DNA of 62,192 bases from Flavobacterium sp. UBA4098 (GTDB lineage Bacteria; Bacteroidota; Bacteroidia; Flavobacteriales; Flavobacteriaceae), in assembly GCA_002382495.1 (NCBI GenBank), contig DFXW01000018.1, positions 4,964 through 67,155 on the forward strand, given 5' to 3'. Of this stretch, positions 40,176-49,447 are shown piece after piece. Position 1 is the stretch's first letter, and every line of letters begins with the position of its first letter. The position numbers and the translations under genes were made by a program. The notes beneath the pieces were generated by a model. The model searched no databases. It was not told where the DNA came from and saw nothing but the letters and a program-made list of their open reading frames with translations.

Positions 40176-42587
40176 TTATCCTTTGTCTGACAATCTTAAA
40201 ATATCTCCAAAAACACCTCTTGCAGTTACCGCTGAACCTGCTCCAGCACCTTGAACTACAATTGGTCGATCTCCATAGGATTCAGTGTAAATTTCGAAGA
40301 ATGAATCCGATCCTTTCAATCCACCTAAAGCGGTGTCTGAAGGAACTGAAACTAATTTTACTTCTAAATTTCCTTTGTCGCTTTGCAAATCACCTGACAA
40401 TTCGCCGATGTATCGTAACACATGATTCGGTTGTTGGTCTTCTTTTATTTTGGCGTAGACCGCATCAAATTCTTTCAATTTGGTCAAAAATTCAGATGCA
40501 CTTCCTTCTCGTAAATGTTCCGGAATTAAATTTTGAATAGCGATTTCTTCGAACTCATTTTGCAAATCCAATTCACGCGCCAAAATTAACAATTTTCTAC
40601 CTACATCGTTTCCACATAAATCTTCTCTTGGATCGGGTTCGGTATACCCATTATCAATGGCTTCTTTCAATACGTCGCTAAACGGAACGTCTTTGGCAGA
40701 GAAGTTATTGAACAAATAACTCAATGTTCCTGAAAACACCCCTTTTATTTTAGTAATATTTTCACCTGAAAGGTGCAATAATTTAATCGTATCGATCAAT
40801 GGCAAACCGGCCCCTACATTGGTTTCATACAAATAGGTTTTTTGATTGTCGGCCAATACTTTGCGTAGTTTTTTATAGAAACTATAACTCAAGGTATTTG
40901 CTACTTTATTGGACGAAATTAAGTCAAAACTGCTTTCAATCAACGGAATATAATTTTCCACAAATTCGGCACTCGCCGTATTGTCAATGGCAATTAAGTT
41001 TTCCAAATGATTTTCATTGGCATAATCAATCACATCTTGAATAGAATATAGAGTTCCTTTGTTTTGGATTTCGTTTTTCCAATTCGGTGTCACGCCGTTT
41101 TTATTCAGCAAAACGTTTTTAGAATTGGCGATAGCAAAAATATTCAACTTCACATCTTTACGTTTTTCGATAGCGGTAGCCGATTCTAAAATTTGATTAA
41201 TTAAAGTACCGCCTACTAATCCGTGTCCGAAAATAGCAATGTTGATTTTTTTAGAAACCCCAAAAATCTCTCCGTGAATTACGTTCAAAGCACGATTCAA
41301 TTCCGTTTTCTTCACCACCAAACTCACGTTTTTACCGGTAACAGTATTGTTGAACAAAATCGGAATAATTTTATTTTTAATCAATGCCGTGTAGGGCTTA
41401 TGAAAAGTACTCAAGTCTTGTCCGATGATAGAAATCACCGATACATTATCGGTCACCGAAATTTTATTGACATCTTTCGAATAGAAATCATTTTCAAATT
41501 CTTTCTCCAGCTGAATCATCGCTAAAGAAGCTTTATCTGCATCAACTACTAAACCAATTCCTCGTTCAGAAGAACCTTGCGAAATGATACTCACACTGAT
41601 GTCATTATCACCCATGACTTTGAAAATTCGGGCATCGACGCCTGTTTTTCCAAGCAATCCGCGTCCTTCTAAATTGACCAAAGCCACATTTTCCAAAACA
41701 GAAAGTGTTTTGATTCCTTCTTTACTCGCTGTAGAGCGAATTAAGGTGCCTTTATTTTCGTGATTGAAGGTATTCAAAATACGAAGCGGAATGTTTTTCT
41801 CTAATAATGGAATGATCGTTTTAGCGTGTAAAATGGTGGCACCAAAATTAGCCAACTCATTGGCCTCGTTAAACGTCAAATAATCGATTTTCTTGGCATC
41901 GGGAACTAAATCTGGATTTGCAGTATAAATTCCGTCAACGTGTGTGTAGTTTTGTAATTCTTCGGCATTCAAATAATTAGCAATCAAAGAAGCGGTATAA
42001 TTACTTCCGTTTCTTCCTAAAGTTGTGGTTACATTTTTCGCATTCGAAGCAATGAAACCGGTCACAATATTTACTGCATCTTCATTCTCTTTGAAATACT
42101 GTATTACATTTTTCTTAGAAGCCTGTTCAATGGGTTGGGCATCGCCAAATTTTGAATCGGTTTTGATCAATTCTCTACTGTCAGCAAAACGAGCAGTTAC
42201 ACCATTTTTAAGCAAAATCGCAGTCAGTAATTTGGCAGAAAGCACTTCGCCAATCGATAAAATTTGATCTTTAATTTTACTGCTGTAATCCCCAATTAAG
42301 CTTACGCCTTCAAATAATTTTTCTAAAACTGTAAATTCTTCTGTAAAATCAACCGCATCAAAACCATTTTGTTGTTCTAATTTGAATTGTTCCAATTGTG
42401 GCTTGTAGCTTTCATTTTTGGCTGCAATGGACAACATTTCTTCCAATTCATCTGTAGCATTGCCACGTGCCGAAACCACCACGGCGATTTTCTCGCCTTG
42501 GTTTACTTTGTCTAAAATAATTGCCACCACTTTATCTAATCCATCTCCGTTAGATAATGACTTTCCTCCAAATTTTAAAATCTTCAT
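40176..42587 (-). CDS. thrA: Bifunctional aspartate kinase / homoserine dehydrogenase
   Basis: Fused enzyme of the aspartate pathway, 803 residues. Residues 1-290 are aspartokinase (KILKFGGKSLSNGDGLDKV, VVVSARGNATDELE), about 300-455 are ACT regulatory domains, and 465-803 are homoserine dehydrogenase (INIAIFGHGLVGGTLINQIL, YLYETNVGAGLPLIDTIK, FSGTLSYLFNN). It makes homoserine for methionine and threonine. It starts 25 nt after metX and so shares the SAM-I riboswitch, which implies SAM control of the whole homoserine supply. Confidence 0.95.
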   Translation of the reverse strand: MKILKFGGKSLSNGDGLDKVVAIILDKVNQGEKIAVVVSARGNATDELEEMLSIAAKNESYKPQLEQFKLEQQNGFDAVDFTEEFTVLEKLFEGVSLIGDYSSKIKDQILSIGEVLSAKLLTAILLKNGVTARFADSRELIKTDSKFGDAQPIEQASKKNVIQYFKENEDAVNIVTGFIASNAKNVTTTLGRNGSNYTASLIANYLNAEELQNYTHVDGIYTANPDLVPDAKKIDYLTFNEANELANFGATILHAKTIIPLLEKNIPLRILNTFNHENKGTLIRSTASKEGIKTLSVLENVALVNLEGRGLLGKTGVDARIFKVMGDNDISVSIISQGSSERGIGLVVDADKASLAMIQLEKEFENDFYSKDVNKISVTDNVSVISIIGQDLSTFHKPYTALIKNKIIPILFNNTVTGKNVSLVVKKTELNRALNVIHGEIFGVSKKINIAIFGHGLVGGTLINQILESATAIEKRKDVKLNIFAIANSKNVLLNKNGVTPNWKNEIQNKGTLYSIQDVIDYANENHLENLIAIDNTASAEFVENYIPLIESSFDLISSNKVANTLSYSFYKKLRKVLADNQKTYLYETNVGAGLPLIDTIKLLHLSGENITKIKGVFSGTLSYLFNNFSAKDVPFSDVLKEAIDNGYTEPDPREDLCGNDVGRKLLILARELDLQNEFEEIAIQNLIPEHLREGSASEFLTKLKEFDAVYAKIKEDQQPNHVLRYIGELSGDLQSDKGNLEVKLVSVPSDTALGGLKGSDSFFEIYTESYGDRPIVVQGAGAGSAVTARGVFGDILRLSDKG

Positions 42588-42612
42588 TCTGTCTGTATTA
42601 TACGTTGCACCA

Positions 42613-43581
42613 TTAAAAAATGGGAGCCAACAAATTATGTAATTGTTGGTATTCTATCAAAAAAGCATCGTGACCATGAATGGAAACAATTTCTTGATAG
42701 GATACATTTTCTTTATATTTTTTTAATTCTTCATAAGTACCGCGATTCTCATTGGCTGTAAAAAACAAATCCGAATCAATGCCAATAATATGAATATTGG
42801 CTTCGATTGTTGCCGCTACTGCTGCAAAAGAATCTCTTCCTCTTGTAATATCAATCGTCTTTAGCAAATGGTTCATCATTTTATACGCCGACAACTGAAA
42901 ACGTTTTTGCAACTTATTCCCGTGATGGGCTAACCAACTTTCTATATTAAAAACGGCCAATTCTTCATTAGTTGTACGTTGGAATTTGGACGAAAATGAT
43001 TCCGGAGTTCGATAACACAACATCGCGTGAATACGCGCATCTTCGATTGGTTTTGACGAATTAGCTAAAATTTGTTCTTGCAAAAAACAATTGGCAATCA
43101 ACCAATCTGTCGATTTCCAATCCGTCGCAATTGGAATCAAATGTTGGGTAATCTTAGGTTCTAAAGCAGCCATTTCCCAGGCTATTCCTCCACCCACAGA
43201 CCCTCCAATAATGGCAAACAACTGTGAAATTTCAAGCGCTTCAATTCCCTGATTGAATACACGGGCAATATCTCTCGCATTGAAATCTTGGTAGTTTTCA
43301 ATACCAAAACCATCGTATCCGTTTCCTGGAACATTGAATGCTAGAACCGTGTACTTATTTGTATCTATCGTTTTGCTTTCGCCAATTAAGTCGTTCCACC
43401 AACCTTGTTCTCCAATTACGTTTGAATTCCCAGTTAAGGCGTGATTCACCAAAACAATAGGAGCTGTATTCAAACTTGGGCCAAAAACCTGATAGCTTAA
43501 ATGAAGTATAGGATATTGGGCACCACTTTCGGTGATGAAATTTTGTAATTGTATTTGGTTGATTTTATTTTCCAATGTCAA
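42613..43581 (-). CDS. metX: Homoserine O-acetyltransferase (MetX-like alpha/beta hydrolase)
   Basis: Activates homoserine with an acetyl (or succinyl) group for methionine synthesis. The 322-residue alpha/beta hydrolase has VLVNHALTGNSNV near 42, the nucleophile elbow IIGGSVGGGIAWEMA (Ser near 127), and the Asp and His in IIGIDSDLFF and VSIHGHDAFLIEY. It is somewhat shorter than the approximately 370-residue proteobacterial enzymes. First gene after a SAM-I riboswitch, which strongly supports methionine synthesis. Confidence 0.92.
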   Translation of the reverse strand: MTLENKINQIQLQNFITESGAQYPILHLSYQVFGPSLNTAPIVLVNHALTGNSNVIGEQGWWNDLIGESKTIDTNKYTVLAFNVPGNGYDGFGIENYQDFNARDIARVFNQGIEALEISQLFAIIGGSVGGGIAWEMAALEPKITQHLIPIATDWKSTDWLIANCFLQEQILANSSKPIEDARIHAMLCYRTPESFSSKFQRTTNEELAVFNIESWLAHHGNKLQKRFQLSAYKMMNHLLKTIDITRGRDSFAAVAATIEANIHIIGIDSDLFFTANENRGTYEELKKYKENVSYQEIVSIHGHDAFLIEYQQLHNLLAPIF

Positions 43582-43626
43582 ATCGGTTGTAATTGTTGAT
43601 TTGTGTTGGAAATATTAGAAAGAAAA

Positions 43627-43643
43627 TCTAGAAGGATGCTAGA
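43627..43643 (-). terminator. Weak hairpin with T-rich tail after the SAM-I aptamer
   Basis: TCTAG / CTAGA with a 7-nt loop, followed on the minus strand by TTTTCTTTC. It lies between the aptamer and the metX start and could be the regulated terminator, although the stem is only five pairs. Confidence 0.4.
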
Positions 43644-43650
43644 AAAATCT

Positions 43651-43757
43651 CGTGTTATCTTTCCACATTGCTGTGGTAGAATGCAGCACCTTCTTCGATT
43701 TACCGAAGGGTTGCTAAGGTTTCATCGGGTCTAATCCCTCTACCTTTCTTTATAACA
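43651..43757 (-). promoter_or_regulatory. SAM-I (S-box) riboswitch upstream of metX-thrA
   Basis: The minus strand carries the S-box core: GAGGGATTAGACCCGATGAA followed by ACCTTAGCAACC, then a P3 hairpin (CTTCG / CGAAG), the GGTGCTGCATTCTACC segment, and a P4 hairpin CCACA-GCAA-TGTGG. P1 closes as TGTTAT / ATAACA. All the invariant blocks of the class are present in order. It ends 70 nt before metX, so high SAM should switch off metX and thrA. Confidence 0.93.
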
Positions 43758-43786
43758 TTTCAATACGTTTATTTGAACTTTGAGCT

Positions 43787-43819
43787 GCAAATTAACGGCA
43801 TATTTCTTAAAGAACCAAA
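43787..43819 (-). promoter_or_regulatory. Likely promoter of the metX leader
   Basis: Minus-strand TTTG (43816-43819), a 20-nt spacer and TTAATTTGC (43787-43795), one base short of TAnnTTTG. Transcription would start just upstream of the SAM-I P1 stem. Confidence 0.45.
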
Positions 43820-44009
43820 TTTCCCTACTGCATTATTGGACAACAATCCAATATGCAGCTTTTGATTTGCTCCTTTGAACCAATAATTATTTGTTCCAAA
43901 TGCGATGTTAACAAAGAAATAATGCAATAAAAAGGAGCTAAAAGACTCGTTTTTTGAAGAAACCGAAACCGAAACGCCTTTTTGCAACAAAAAAAAAGAA
44001 AAGTTTAAT
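43820..44009. other. Spacer between the divergent metX and metK promoters, no gene seen
   Basis: About 190 nt with a GCTCCTTT / AAAGGAGC inverted repeat and A/T tracts. An ORF crossing it is not protein-like. Nothing else is recognised. Confidence 0.55.
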
Positions 44010-44038
44010 TTGGAATTCAAAATCGTTTTATAACTTTG
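44010..44038 (+). promoter_or_regulatory. Promoter of metK
   Basis: TTG (44010-44012), 18-nt spacer and TAACTTTG (44031-44038) followed by CAC, a full consensus promoter. The leader to metK is about 125 nt and begins right before the SAM-II-type aptamer. Confidence 0.75.
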
Positions 44039-44051
44039 CACTCTAATTTCA

Positions 44052-44097
44052 GAGGAAAAATTTGAACTGATTGCAACCTCGTTAAAAAATGCTAAAG
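44052..44097 (+). promoter_or_regulatory. SAM-II-type riboswitch aptamer upstream of metK
   Basis: P1 GAGG / CCTC closes a loop with the conserved ATTTGAACTGATTGCAA, and the 3' strand reads GTTAAAAAATGCTAAAG. These are the invariant blocks of the SAM-II pseudoknot (ATTTG, TTGCA, TTAAA, GCTAAA). The loop C and ATT can pair with AATG just before CTAAAG, leaving a two-base bulge. SAM-V shares a similar core and cannot be fully excluded. The gene it precedes makes SAM itself, so feedback control is expected. Confidence 0.82.
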
Positions 44098-44141
44098 CAG
44101 GAATTTCCCTTTAGCATTTCGTAGCAACACCATTTTTCCTC
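44087..44141 (+). promoter_or_regulatory. Alternative fold of the metK leader (expression platform)
   Basis: AAATGCTAAAG (44087-44097, inside the aptamer) pairs perfectly with CTTTAGCATTT (44109-44119), and GAGGAAAAAT (44052-44061, the P1 strand) pairs perfectly with ATTTTTCCTC (44132-44141). Both would destroy the aptamer. No T run follows, so control may be at translation initiation. Confidence 0.65.
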
Positions 44142-44169
44142 GCTTAATTTAAAACTAAATTAAATTATT

Positions 44170-45420
44170 ATGGCTTATTTATTTACGTCAGAATCTGTGA
44201 GTGAAGGACATCCAGACAAAGTGGCTGATCAAATCTCCGATGCATTAATCGATAATTTTTTGGCATTTGATGCCGATTCAAAAGTAGCTTGTGAAACCTT
44301 GGTTACAACTGGTCAGGTGATCTTGGCTGGAGAAGTAAAATCCAATACCTACTTAGATGTTCAACAAATCGCTCGTGATGTGATCAAGAAAATTGGTTAC
44401 ACCAAAAGTGAGTACATGTTTGAAGCGAATTCTTGTGGAATTCTTTCAGCAATTCACGAACAATCAGCTGATATCAATCAAGGAGTAGATAGAGCAAGTA
44501 AAGAAGAACAAGGAGCGGGTGACCAAGGAATGATGTTTGGTTATGCTACTAATGAGACGGATAACTACATGCCTTTGGCTTTGGATTTATCGCATGCGAT
44601 TTTGATTGAGTTGGCTAACTTAAGAAGAGAGAACAACGAAATCAAATACTTGCGCCCAGATGCTAAATCGCAAGTAACTCTTGAATATTCAGATGATAAC
44701 AAACCGGTTCGAATTGACGCCATTGTAATCTCTACGCAACATGACGATTTTGATCAAGAAGCTGCGATGTTGGCTAAAATCAAATCGGATTTAGTGAGCA
44801 TTTTGATTCCGCGTATTAAAGCAAAATACCCACAATATGCACATTTGTTCAATGATAATATTACCTATCACATCAACCCAACAGGAAAATTCGTTATTGG
44901 AGGACCTCACGGAGATACTGGTTTGACAGGAAGAAAAATCATTGTGGATACCTATGGTGGAAAAGGAGCTCATGGTGGTGGCGCTTTCTCCGGTAAAGAC
45001 CCTTCTAAAGTAGACCGTTCTGCAGCTTATGCAACCCGTCATATTGCTAAAAACTTAGTAGCAGCAGGATTGTGTGAAGAAGTTTTAGTACAAGTATCTT
45101 ATGCTATTGGTGTGGCAAAACCAACATCAATCAATGTAAATACTTACGGAACTTCAAAAGTGAGTTTGACAGATGGAGAAATCAGCAAAGTAGTGGAAGG
45201 TATTTTTGATATGCGTCCGTACTTTATTGAGCAACGTTTGAAATTAAGAAATCCTATCTATAGTGAAACAGCAGCTTACGGACATATGGGACGTACACCT
45301 GAGACAGTTACTAAAACCTTCTCTGCTCCTGGCGGATTAACTAAAACCGTTACTGTAGATTTATTTACTTGGGAAAAATTAGATTTCGTAGAAACTGTAA
45401 AAACAGCTTTTAAATTGTAA
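44170..45420 (+). CDS. metK: S-adenosylmethionine synthetase
   Basis: Makes SAM from methionine and ATP. The 416-residue protein starts FTSESVSEGHPDKVADQISD and contains the active-site loop GAGDQGMMFGYATNE (near 117) and the metal/phosphate segment GGPHGDTGLTGRKIIVDTYGG (near 243). It is slightly longer than the approximately 384-residue enterobacterial enzyme because of inserts usual in Bacteroidota. Single-gene transcript with a SAM-II-type leader and a strong terminator. Confidence 0.97.
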   Translation: MAYLFTSESVSEGHPDKVADQISDALIDNFLAFDADSKVACETLVTTGQVILAGEVKSNTYLDVQQIARDVIKKIGYTKSEYMFEANSCGILSAIHEQSADINQGVDRASKEEQGAGDQGMMFGYATNETDNYMPLALDLSHAILIELANLRRENNEIKYLRPDAKSQVTLEYSDDNKPVRIDAIVISTQHDDFDQEAAMLAKIKSDLVSILIPRIKAKYPQYAHLFNDNITYHINPTGKFVIGGPHGDTGLTGRKIIVDTYGGKGAHGGGAFSGKDPSKVDRSAAYATRHIAKNLVAAGLCEEVLVQVSYAIGVAKPTSINVNTYGTSKVSLTDGEISKVVEGIFDMRPYFIEQRLKLRNPIYSETAAYGHMGRTPETVTKTFSAPGGLTKTVTVDLFTWEKLDFVETVKTAFKL

Positions 45421-45445
45421 ATTAATTTCTTGTAAATTAAATCAC

Positions 45446-45486
45446 AAAAACGAGTTTTCTTTAGTTAAAGAAAACTCGTTTTTTTA
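45446..45486. terminator. Bidirectional terminator between metK and the outer-membrane barrel gene
   Basis: Perfect inverted repeat ACGAGTTTTCTTTA / TAAAGAAAACTCGT with flanking A and T runs, between convergent genes. Confidence 0.93.
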
Positions 45487-45506
45487 TAAGTTGAATTTTA
45501 ATGTAT

Positions 45507-48257
45507 TTAGATATTATATTTTAAAAGGAATGAAACAAACCTTGGCAAAATAATAGTTTCATTGGCATTATATCCATTTACACTAAATGAATTATTTAAC
45601 CTTGACTTTGTATTCAAAAGATTATTCGCTTGAATTCTATATTCCAATTTGGCATCTTTTTTAGCATAATTAATACTAGCAGACATAATTTTAAAATCAT
45701 TGGTTAAACCAGAAGACTGATTTTTAAATCGGTTAAACGAATAATCCCAATTAATATTCATTCCTTCTAAGAAATAATAATTTAATTTCACATTAGGACT
45801 CTGTGTTGTAAATGCAGTATTTGCTTGCTCAGAAAAATTAATTCTATACCCTAAATCAATATTTGGAAGCTTCTTAAATTGAGTCCCCAAAGTTAGATTA
45901 TATCCGTGATTAATATTTTCAATTTCTTGGATAAACTCTTTTACATTCCCACCAATAATAGCTCTATTTAAAACAAAGTTCCTATTCCAACTTGCATTAA
46001 GTCCTCCTGATATTTTGTAGTATTTCTTAAAGCTTTTCGAATAAAAAAGAGTACTATTCAAATTCTCATTTTCAGCATCTAAATTCAATCGGTCAGATGT
46101 TGAATAAATTCCTTGAAATAAAATACCATTGACTACAGGATTTTTAGTAGTGGTGTAGGATATGTTTCCAAAAATTGTGGTGAAATTATACAAATTGTAT
46201 TTTGAATAATTCAATCTGTGTGAAGTTACTAATGAGTTTTCTAAACCAGAATTACCCCTCGCTATACTATTAAAATTTGTAAAAACATATCCTTCAATTA
46301 AAGAATTGATATCATTGAAACCATTTTTTACAGAATAATTATAAGTTATGTTTTCTGATTTTTTCATATCCCATCTGGCAAACATATCCGGTAAAAATCG
46401 ATTGAAATTCAATTGAAAAGGTCTAGAAAATTGGGTGTTATTTGTTAGATATTGATGGTAAGAAAAACCAGGGTTAAACGTAAATTTTCCTAACATGAAC
46501 TTATAATGAATGCCCAAAAATGCATCCTTAAACGAATACTGAACATCATTGTTATACGATTCATTATTTATGGTTACTGCAGAATTATTTTGCAAAATCT
46601 GCAACAAACTCGAATTGTAGGTTTGAAAAGCATTGGTATTACCTAGAGTTAAATTAAGAATACTTTTATTGCTAATTTGGAAGTAGTAATCCAATTTAGC
46701 ATCAAACTTATTAGTTTTCACAAATCTCGATTGTTCAATATTTAAAGAGTTTTGATTTACAAAAATCGAACTAGGATCATTCGGATTAGTTGTATTACTA
46801 TTTTGATACGGATTTACAGAAAGTTGTGGATTATAAAAGGGATCTTCGTCCTCATATTGATGTTGCATCTCAATAACCCAAGTACTTTTTGAATTTTGGG
46901 TGTAAAATAAATTTAAGCTTTGATTAAATGAAATTGGATCTTGCTTTTGAAACGAAAGAATCGAGTTGGAATTGTTAATTGGTGTTGAACCAAAATAAGA
47001 AGTAGAATTAGTTTGATTTGTATTCTCTTCGCGCTGACTATTCTTTCTTAAAAAAGCATCGTAATCCAATTGAAATTTGTCATTGGGTTTGAATTTAGAT
47101 CCAAATTTTGATATGAATGCACTATTTCTTGAATCCGTTTGATTTTTTCTGTTTTCCAAAGTACCAATTGCGGTAGTATTAGGTTGGAAAATTCCGCGCT
47201 CTGAATTAGTGATTGATTGGTTGTAGGTGTTAGAATAAGCTCCAAATCCAGACACAGTCCATTTTTTTGAAAAAGAATGATTCAAGTTAATCGCTCCAAA
47301 TTTATCCGTCATTTTTGCTACATTATCTCCGCCTGATAATCCAAAGAAATTACGATTAAAATTTAATGAGGTTCCGTTTCTATCAATAGTATTTCTGGCA
47401 CCACCAGTTATCCTGAAAAAATCAGCTGAAGTCAATGAAACTTCCCCAATATTATTCAAATTCACAATAGTATTGACACTTGTTTTTGGGGAATAATAAA
47501 ATAGTTTTGGATTAAAAATATATCCTTTATTATTAGCTAAACCACCACTCAAATCGCCAAACCAAAACTTATCTTTTCCTTTTTTGAGTTTTATATTAAT
47601 TGCTATGTCGTCATTGTTGTTTTCGATACCTTTCATTTGAGAAACCTCATTGAAATTTCTCATTACTTGTACTTTATCAACAGCGTCAGAAGGAATGTTT
47701 TTTGAACCCAGCTTAGTATCGCCCTCCATAAACGGTTTTCCATCTACAAAAAGTTTTCTTACTTGTTTACCTTCCACTTGAATTTGGCCATCTGACGAAA
47801 CTTCAAATCCCGGAAGCTTTTTAAATACATCTTCTAATTTTCGTTCCTCTCCCGTTTTGAATGAATCCGTATTATACACAATTGTATCTCCTTTTATTGA
47901 AACCGGCATTTCACGGACTATCTCCACACCAGCCAATTCAATACCACCCGACTCCATTGTAATATTTTGAATAATATTTTCTGATTTTGTGTTTACCGAA
48001 ATTTCTTTGTTTTGCATTCCAATATAACTCAGCTTAATCGTATACGATGTATTGGCTTTCAAGTTCAAGATAAACTTTCCTTTATCAGATGTAATGGCAT
48101 AAGCATCCATCGCTTTAGAGGTTTGGTTCACAGCCATTACATTGGCCATTTCAAGTGGCGCTTTGCCTGTATCGAGTACAATTCCTTCGAAACGAACATT
48201 TTGTGCGTACCCAGTCGCAAACAATACTAGGGCAAAACATACTAGCAATTTTTTCAT
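45507..48257 (-). CDS. TonB-dependent-receptor-like outer-membrane barrel with CarboxypepD_reg domain
   Basis: A 916-residue outer-membrane protein with a signal peptide (to about residue 18), a carboxypeptidase-like regulatory domain (about 22-105), a plug-like region (QVEGKQVRKLFVDGKPFMEG near 160-180) and a long Asn/Tyr-rich beta-barrel ending in FVSFLLKYNI. It belongs to the outer-membrane beta-barrel group close to TonB receptors. It follows a GLPGLI gene 21 nt upstream, a recurring pair in Bacteroidota. The transported substrate is unknown. Confidence 0.85.
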   Translation of the reverse strand: MKKLLVCFALVLFATGYAQNVRFEGIVLDTGKAPLEMANVMAVNQTSKAMDAYAITSDKGKFILNLKANTSYTIKLSYIGMQNKEISVNTKSENIIQNITMESGGIELAGVEIVREMPVSIKGDTIVYNTDSFKTGEERKLEDVFKKLPGFEVSSDGQIQVEGKQVRKLFVDGKPFMEGDTKLGSKNIPSDAVDKVQVMRNFNEVSQMKGIENNNDDIAINIKLKKGKDKFWFGDLSGGLANNKGYIFNPKLFYYSPKTSVNTIVNLNNIGEVSLTSADFFRITGGARNTIDRNGTSLNFNRNFFGLSGGDNVAKMTDKFGAINLNHSFSKKWTVSGFGAYSNTYNQSITNSERGIFQPNTTAIGTLENRKNQTDSRNSAFISKFGSKFKPNDKFQLDYDAFLRKNSQREENTNQTNSTSYFGSTPINNSNSILSFQKQDPISFNQSLNLFYTQNSKSTWVIEMQHQYEDEDPFYNPQLSVNPYQNSNTTNPNDPSSIFVNQNSLNIEQSRFVKTNKFDAKLDYYFQISNKSILNLTLGNTNAFQTYNSSLLQILQNNSAVTINNESYNNDVQYSFKDAFLGIHYKFMLGKFTFNPGFSYHQYLTNNTQFSRPFQLNFNRFLPDMFARWDMKKSENITYNYSVKNGFNDINSLIEGYVFTNFNSIARGNSGLENSLVTSHRLNYSKYNLYNFTTIFGNISYTTTKNPVVNGILFQGIYSTSDRLNLDAENENLNSTLFYSKSFKKYYKISGGLNASWNRNFVLNRAIIGGNVKEFIQEIENINHGYNLTLGTQFKKLPNIDLGYRINFSEQANTAFTTQSPNVKLNYYFLEGMNINWDYSFNRFKNQSSGLTNDFKIMSASINYAKKDAKLEYRIQANNLLNTKSRLNNSFSVNGYNANETIILPRFVSFLLKYNI

Positions 48258-48278
48258 TGTATACTATTTATAGAACTA

Positions 48279-49190
48279 TTAATTGTTAAATCTAATTTGC
48301 ATTCCGCCACCACGACCACCAGGACCTTGGTTCATTTCTCTAAACTCCTCCATTTTTTTTATCACGGTTTCGTCATATTCTTTTTGACTCACTGCTTTCC
48401 CTTTTGTAACAGGTTTGATTTCAGCTTTTTCTTTTGGATTCAAAACCACTTTGGAACAAAGAATAATTGTTTTACCATCATTTACTTCCAAAATTAAACC
48501 AGGTAATCCCCAATATCCTTCAGGTCCCTGATTAACAGGAATTTCAGGTGTATACCAAGCTGTAATTGTAATTTCTTTTGGTAGTTCAAGAGCATCCATA
48601 AAACTGGTTTTTGGCGCTTCCTTTGATTTTTCTTGTTGAGATGTTTCTTCTTTTTTTGGTGTATCTTCTTTTTTAGGACGAAAATTTCTAAAATCCGTTT
48701 TACTAGCGGCTTTAATTGCAGTCGCTTTATAACATGTATACCCGCCAATCACTCTCGTTTCAGCTTCCATTTTCCAATTTAAAATTGCTAACGAATCTTT
48801 AACTAAAAATTCTTTACCCATGAAATCTTTATCGATACTATACGTTTTATCTTTTACGTTTTTATAATACGTACCGCCACCACCAGTCATCGAGCCCATC
48901 ATCATTCGCATTCCTCCTCCTTGATTAGAAGCCTCTAATTTTTCTTCTTCTTTATAAATTGAAGCCGATTTATCAAAATTAAGAATGAAAGTCTTTTCAA
49001 ACATTTTTTTCATCCGTTCCTCCATCATTTTTTGCATGTCTGGATTGATATTTTTGTTGCCTTCCATACGAACTTTAAAGTCGGCCATACTGGTTTTTGA
49101 CTCGTAAACAGCCATTCCTTGAAAATCCTTTTGCGCTTGTGAATTAGAATAAATTAATACAAATAATAAAAGTAAAATCGCTTTTTTCAT
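48279..49190 (-). CDS. GLPGLI family protein
   Basis: A 303-residue exported protein whose name-giving motif is visible as YWGLPGLILEVNDGK (near 235). It has a signal peptide (KKAILLLLFVLIYSNSQA) and stretches of charged residues. An ATG 27 nt upstream in frame would add nine residues before the signal peptide and is less likely. Function of the family is unknown. Co-transcription with the outer-membrane barrel suggests they form one envelope complex. Confidence 0.88.
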   Translation of the reverse strand: MKKAILLLLFVLIYSNSQAQKDFQGMAVYESKTSMADFKVRMEGNKNINPDMQKMMEERMKKMFEKTFILNFDKSASIYKEEEKLEASNQGGGMRMMMGSMTGGGGTYYKNVKDKTYSIDKDFMGKEFLVKDSLAILNWKMEAETRVIGGYTCYKATAIKAASKTDFRNFRPKKEDTPKKEETSQQEKSKEAPKTSFMDALELPKEITITAWYTPEIPVNQGPEGYWGLPGLILEVNDGKTIILCSKVVLNPKEKAEIKPVTKGKAVSQKEYDETVIKKMEEFREMNQGPGGRGGGMQIRFNN

Positions 49191-49447
49191 GAGGTTCAAA
49201 TTATAATTAAAGGGCAAATATGACGAAAGATTTTGAATTTTGTACCAATAAAATGTTAAATGACTTACTCAGACGTATTTGAAATCAATTGGTTTGTATC
49301 CAATTCATTTAAAAATAGAAACAAAATAAAGCAGCTATTCCTTTTTTCGATTGTGAATAAATCATTCCGAAAAATGTATTACAAACACTAATTTTTATCT
49401 ATTTTTACCCTTTTAGAATTTATCAATAATAAAATCACACTACCGTA

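Noticed and set aside
43769..44041. A 90-codon ORF on the minus strand between metX and metK
   Set aside because: It runs through the metX promoter and overlaps the metK promoter on the other strand, and the composition looks like translated spacer.
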